From positions 1 through 64,000 of the forward strand of contig JADHOC010000012.1 in assembly GCA_016779205.1 (NCBI GenBank): a stretch of DNA of 64,000 nt. The letters run 5' to 3'. This stretch comes from Planctomycetota bacterium (GTDB lineage: Bacteria > Planctomycetota > UBA1135 > GCA-002686595). Made by a program: the position numbers and the translations under genes. Positions 60,493-64,000 of this stretch are shown here, one piece after another. Under the pieces are notes generated by a model. The model did not search any database and was not told the origin of the DNA. It saw nothing but the letters and a program-made list of their open reading frames with translations. Position 1 is the stretch's first letter. Each line of letters starts with the position of its first letter.

Positions 60493-60675
60493 CTACTGGG
60501 AAGGGGTGCCGCCGGTGACGAAGACCGGCGGGCCGGTGGGCACGGGCTCCGCCGGCTCCTCCGCCTCACCGCGCTGCACCGTGACCGCGTACACCGTGAT
60601 GGCGGAGACCGCCAACGCCCCGAGGAGGACGAGCAGCAGGGTGCGGTGCTGGAAGGCGGGGAAGACAGAGCGCAT
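60493..60675 (-). CDS. small single-pass membrane protein
   Basis: 60 residues from the ATG at 60675: one hydrophobic segment (LLLVLLGALAVSAITVYAVTV) after a basic N-terminus (FPAFQHRT), and a short Pro/Glu-rich tail. No family was recognised. It lies between two convergent genes; the 142 nt before it and 92 nt behind it hold nothing else I can support. Small size makes the call uncertain, but the shape is protein-like. Confidence 0.5.
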   Translation of the reverse strand: MRSVFPAFQHRTLLLVLLGALAVSAITVYAVTVQRGEAEEPAEPVPTGPPVFVTGGTPSQ

Positions 60676-60767
60676 GGGAGGGCGTGGTCCGGGCATTTTC
60701 CTCGCCCCGCTGGAAGTTGGGTCCAAAAAGCGCCCGGAACTGCGGCGCCCACCGCGGGGACATCACC

Positions 60768-62276
60768 TCAGTTGAGCGCGCGACGGAGGCCCCTCGCGCG
60801 GTCCTGCCAGCTCGCCCGCAGGAGGTCGAACCGGCGCCGCGGCACCCTCCACTCCGGGCTGTCGCCCTCCAACTCATCGGCCAGGTCGCGGGCGTGCTCC
60901 GCGAGCACGGCGCCGAGGAACCCGAAGGCGAGCCTGGGCGTCCCCAGCTCGGCCAGGGTGCTGCGCATCTCCTCGGCGGAGATGTCGTCCTCGAAGTAGT
61001 CCTGCAGCCGCGCCCCCGGCTGATCGTCGGTGGCGTCGGCGGAGCGGACCGCCATGAGTCGCTGGGAGGCCACCTGCGCGAGCTCCTGCCCCGTCCAGCG
61101 CAGCTCGGGGATCGTGTTGGCCTTGTCCAGCCGCATGCTCTTTAGCTCCTCCGGCGAGGCGCCCAGGTACAGCCGCGACAGCTCGATCGGGAGGAACAGC
61201 TTCAGGGCGAGCCCCTCGAACTGAAGCAGGCGATGCTCCAGCAGGGGTTCGACGAAGGGCCGCATGAGCTCCGCGCGACCCGAGAGCATGGTCGCCTCGT
61301 CCACGCGGTCCATGAGCACGTAGAAGCTGTCCTTGCCGAGCTCCCGCAGGATCGACACGAAGCGCTGGAGGAGGACGAGTCGCGATCCCACCGAGCTCCC
61401 GTCCGGCAGCGCGAGGTCCCTCCGGATGCTGGCGGGGACGATCTGGAGCAGGCGCGCCAGGGGCTCGGGGTCGCGGGGGACGACCCGGATCGCGCGGATC
61501 GCGACGCTGGCGCGTCCGCGCAGCCACAGGCGACGCACGGCCATCCACAGACCCGCCGCGCCGACCAGCCCGAGCCCGAGCACCGTCTGGGTCTGCGCCG
61601 CGGCCCGCGGGATGGCGCCGAGGTCGACGGGCAGGTCGAAGTGGGCATCGACCAGGAGCAACGCGCCGAGGAGGACCATGACCAGCTGCGCCGCGCGGCG
61701 GGCGAAGGCCAGGGGCCGGCGGGCCCTGATGGCGCGCCGCAGGGCGCCGTGGAGCTCCACGCCCGACAGCTCGTCGCTCCTGGAGAAGAGCGCGGCCAGG
61801 GTCAGCAGGGTCGCCTTCTGCTTGGGCACCAGGCCCCGCGCACGGGGGTGGGCGCCGGCGGCGATCTCGTGACAGAGCCGCGAGACGCCGAGGCTCAGGA
61901 TGGCGTCGAGGTGGTCCGCGAGGCCGAAGCGCTCCACCACGCGGCGGGGCGTCTTGGCCCCGTGGGGCGGGAGCCGGTCGGCCTTGCGCGCCTCGTTGAG
62001 GAACGCATCGAACTCCGTGTACTCGACCAGGAAGGCCGCCGAGTCCTCGCCCTCGAGGCGACGACGCATGGCCAGCCGGAGGCCGCTCTTTCCGCTCCCC
62101 TTCTCGCCGAAGACCACGCCCGGGCCGGGCATCCGAGGGTCGCCGAAGAGCCGGTCGAAGGAGGAGTGGACGACCTCGGCCGGGACCCTGGGGAGCACGG
62201 GGTCCTTGTCAGCGTCCTGCTGGACGAACGGGTCCTCTTCGAGGCCCCAGTGACGGCGCCAGGTCTGGGTGAACAT
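60768..62276 (-). CDS. membrane-associated P-loop ATPase (STAND/KAP-like)
   Basis: 502 residues. The N-terminus HWGLEEDPFVQQDADKDPVLPRVP is of the kind seen in ExeA-type AAA proteins. Walker A is VVFGEKGSGKSGLRLAM and Walker B VLMDRVDEATML. Two membrane segments (LVMVLLGALLLVD and VLGLGLVGAAGLWMAVRRLW) are inserted between them, as in KAP-type NTPases. The C-terminal half has a helical sensor region (LQFEGLALKLFLPIELSRL). It probably couples ATP hydrolysis to membrane or complex remodelling; no partner gene is adjacent except by proximity the dynamin-like GTPase. The region 62277-62399 has no further gene. Confidence 0.8.
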   Translation of the reverse strand: MFTQTWRRHWGLEEDPFVQQDADKDPVLPRVPAEVVHSSFDRLFGDPRMPGPGVVFGEKGSGKSGLRLAMRRRLEGEDSAAFLVEYTEFDAFLNEARKADRLPPHGAKTPRRVVERFGLADHLDAILSLGVSRLCHEIAAGAHPRARGLVPKQKATLLTLAALFSRSDELSGVELHGALRRAIRARRPLAFARRAAQLVMVLLGALLLVDAHFDLPVDLGAIPRAAAQTQTVLGLGLVGAAGLWMAVRRLWLRGRASVAIRAIRVVPRDPEPLARLLQIVPASIRRDLALPDGSSVGSRLVLLQRFVSILRELGKDSFYVLMDRVDEATMLSGRAELMRPFVEPLLEHRLLQFEGLALKLFLPIELSRLYLGASPEELKSMRLDKANTIPELRWTGQELAQVASQRLMAVRSADATDDQPGARLQDYFEDDISAEEMRSTLAELGTPRLAFGFLGAVLAEHARDLADELEGDSPEWRVPRRRFDLLRASWQDRARGLRRALN

Positions 62277-62399
62277 GAGCGGAGCGGTGGTCCGGAGTTG
62301 GAAGCGAGGCGGAGCCGGACCCCGGGATCATAGGACCGGCCGCGACCGGGCTCCCGGGGGCGCCCCGCGGAATCCGCTGGCGCAGGCCCGGTGCTCCGC

Positions 62400-63242
62400 T
62401 CAGAGGGCGCCGATGGCGGGGATCGCCGCCCCCAGGAGTTGCGCGAAGTTCCCCGCGAGCCGCTGGCCCGCCTCGACCACCTCCCCATGGTGCAGGGGCT
62501 CGACGGCGATGCCGGCGGCGGGGTTCGTGATGCACGAGACGGCGCCGACCATGAGCCCGGCCCCTGCCGCGGCCTTGGCCTCGAGCACGGTGCTCATGCC
62601 CACCGCCTGGGCGCCCGCGCGGTCGAGCATCCGGATCTCTGCGGCGGTCTCGTAGGTCGGCCCCGGGAGCCCCGCGTAGACGCCCTCCTTGAGGTCGATG
62701 CCCTGGCTCTGTCCCGCCGCCATCAGCGCCTCCCCGATCGCCTCGTCGTAGACGCGGGCCTGGCGCCCACGACCGTCGATCGGCGGCACGACCCCCTGCA
62801 TGTTGAGGTGGTCATGGATACGCATCAGGCACGGCACCGGCCAGCCTGGCGCCAGGCCGCCCGCGGCGTTGGTGAGCAGGACCGACCGGACCCCGAGGGC
62901 GGGGAGCGCGCGTACCGCCCGCGTCACCACCTCGGCGCTGTGCCCCTCGTAGAGGTGCACCCGGCCCTGCTGGCAGAGCACGGGCACCCCACCGACCTCG
63001 CCGGCGACGAAGCGTCCGGCGTGCCCGGGCACCGTGCTGGACGGCATGGAGGGGAGCTCCTCGAAGGGCACCGCCGTGCCGTTCTCCAGCCCGTCGGCGA
63101 ACGCTCCCAGGCCCGAACCCAGGACGAGCGCCACGCGGGGCCGGGCAGCGCTCCGGGCCTCGAGGGCACGCCCGAGCTCCCTCGCCAGGCCCTCCGCGAG
63201 GACGGCGGGGCTGCCCGGGTCGTCGCCTGCGCCCTGGGTCAA
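62400..63242 (-). CDS. purine nucleoside phosphorylase (PunA/Pnp class II)
   Basis: 280 residues from a TTG at 63242 that overlaps the stop of the transporter gene (TTGA), as the family's usual length of about 270-280 requires; other starts give either a too long or too short protein. It phosphorolyses purine nucleosides to base and ribose 1-phosphate. Family motifs: VALVLGSGLGAFA, VPGHAGRFVAGEV, CQQGRVHLYEGH, LTNAAGGLAPG, DHLNMQG, GLPGPTYETAAEIRML and AVGMSTVLEA. Trimeric-type enzyme for guanosine/inosine. Coupled to the nucleoside transporter, so it acts on imported nucleosides. Confidence 0.93.
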   Translation of the reverse strand: MTQGAGDDPGSPAVLAEGLARELGRALEARSAARPRVALVLGSGLGAFADGLENGTAVPFEELPSMPSSTVPGHAGRFVAGEVGGVPVLCQQGRVHLYEGHSAEVVTRAVRALPALGVRSVLLTNAAGGLAPGWPVPCLMRIHDHLNMQGVVPPIDGRGRQARVYDEAIGEALMAAGQSQGIDLKEGVYAGLPGPTYETAAEIRMLDRAGAQAVGMSTVLEAKAAAGAGLMVGAVSCITNPAAGIAVEPLHHGEVVEAGQRLAGNFAQLLGAAIPAIGAL

Positions 63243-64000
63243 AGGAACATCCCCGCGATGGTCGCGGTCATCCACGAGGCCATCGCGCCGCCGAGCATGG
63301 CGCGCAGCGCGAGCTGACTGAGGTCCTTGCGGCGGCCCTCCGCCAGGGAGCCGATGCCTCCGATCTGGATCCCCACCGACGCGAAGTTGGCGAACCCGCA
63401 CAGGGCGTAGGCGGCCATGGTGTAGCTGCGGGTGGAGATCTCACCCTGCAGGGCCTGCATGTCGCTGAAGGCGATGAACTCGTTGACGGCCACCTTCGTG
63501 CCCAGGAGGCTGCCGAAGGCGACGCAGTCGCCCCACTCGATCCCCATCATCCACGCCACCGGCGCGAAGATGTAGCCGAAGATCCGCTGGAGGGTCATGG
63601 GCTCCTCGAGGCCGAGGGGGAGCAGCCCGAGGCCGGCGTTGATGAGCCCGACGATCGCCACGAAGGCCACCAGCATCGCCACCACGTTGAGGTAGAGCTT
63701 CAGCCCGTCGCTCGTCCCGGTCGCCGCCGCGTCGAGCACGTTGGCGGGCTGGTCCTCGGCCTCCTCGATCTGGTCGGCGCCACCCGCGGTGAGCGGCGTC
63801 TCCGTCTCGGGGACCATGATCTTCGCGAGCACGAACGCGGCGGGCGCGGACATGAAGCTGGCCGCCAGGAGGTGCCCCGCGAACTCCTCGCCGAGCAGGC
63901 CGATGTAGACCGCGAGCACCGAGCCCGCGATGGTCGCGAAGCCGCCCGTCATGAGCGCCATCAGCTCGGAGCGGGTCATCTTCGCAATGTACGGCCGGAC
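63239..64000 (-). CDS. concentrative nucleoside transporter (NupC/CNT family), 5' end outside window
   Basis: The frame is open from the window edge to the stop at 63239, about 253 codons, and represents the C-terminal about 60% of a CNT transporter; the start lies beyond the window, since YIAKMTRSELMALMTGGFAT is internal family sequence. Membrane segments: LAVYIGLLGEEFAGHLLAASFM, VAMLVAFVAIVGLINAGLGL, and others. Family motifs include GFATIAGSVLA, GTKVAVNEFIAF, ISTRSYTMAAYALCGFANFASVGIQIGG (in parts) and AMLGGAMASWMTATIAGM. It imports nucleosides with sodium or proton. Overlaps the purine nucleoside phosphorylase gene by 4 nt. Confidence 0.92.
   Translation of the reverse strand, partial: VRPYIAKMTRSELMALMTGGFATIAGSVLAVYIGLLGEEFAGHLLAASFMSAPAAFVLAKIMVPETETPLTAGGADQIEEAEDQPANVLDAAATGTSDGLKLYLNVVAMLVAFVAIVGLINAGLGLLPLGLEEPMTLQRIFGYIFAPVAWMMGIEWGDCVAFGSLLGTKVAVNEFIAFSDMQALQGEISTRSYTMAAYALCGFANFASVGIQIGGIGSLAEGRRKDLSQLALRAMLGGAMASWMTATIAGMFL

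Noticed and set aside
1-64000. A CRISPR array, insertion sequence or rRNA gene
   Set aside because: No regularly spaced repeats, no transposase-like frame with inverted ends and no rRNA sequence were seen.

Overview
The window is a G+C-rich bacterial chromosome segment, dense with genes and often with 1-4 nt start/stop overlaps. The gene set points to Planctomycetota: a CRTAC1/ASPIC-UnbV FG-GAP protein next to a TPR protein, a large secreted amidohydrolase paralogue cluster, an N-terminally extended RpiB next to an extended DeoC, a DUF1858-rhodanese fusion, and many lipoproteins and anchored proteins without named family. That placement is inference from family content; there is no rRNA in the window.

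Layout. 1-730: a partial PIN-type nuclease gene of visibly lower G+C, then a 3' fragment of a tRNA, which looks like the edge of an integrated element. 930-3169: a two-gene operon of an alpha/beta hydrolase and a P-loop ATPase. 3275-15511: small housekeeping and unknown genes (DUF2200, anchored and membrane proteins, lipoproteins, VOC protein), an SGNH-hydrolase/MBOAT acyltransferase cassette, a GAF histidine kinase, an M48-like protein lacking its metal motif, and DUF429/SRPBCC genes. 15568-24080: a BNR/YCF48 lipoprotein, dihydroorotate dehydrogenase, DUF3592, a DUF3050 plus 2OG-Fe(II) oxygenase pair, a GT39-like membrane transferase, a lone receiver domain, a lone pseudopilin and a DUF1858-rhodanese protein. 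24313-32335: prolyl-tRNA synthetase with a strong hairpin after it, an alpha/beta hydrolase lacking its nucleophile, and TPR, CRTAC1, DUF4261-like and unknown genes. 32429-39074: a polyphosphate region with Ppk1, a dienelactone hydrolase, and a tightly overlapping leftward operon TrpD2-like, Ppx/GppA, aldo/keto reductase.

39191-55311 is the most striking part: eleven consecutive leftward genes, with gaps no larger than 59 nt or small overlaps, all encoding exported amidohydrolase-fold proteins (twelve domains, one gene being a double-domain protein of 984 residues). Four adjacent genes in the middle keep the HxH metal motif and the other ligands. The seven genes around them have lost it, each with different replacement residues, and several carry long charged Lys/Glu helices. 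This looks like one operon for a mixed set of active and pseudo-enzymes. It ends at a 12-bp hairpin and starts behind a leader of about 280 nt that contains another hairpin.

56192-64000 is a nucleoside/deoxyribose catabolism neighbourhood (nucleoside transporter and purine nucleoside phosphorylase; RpiB-like and DeoC), interrupted by a dynamin-like GTPase gene and a membrane-bound P-loop ATPase gene. No CRISPR array, insertion sequence or replication origin was seen.
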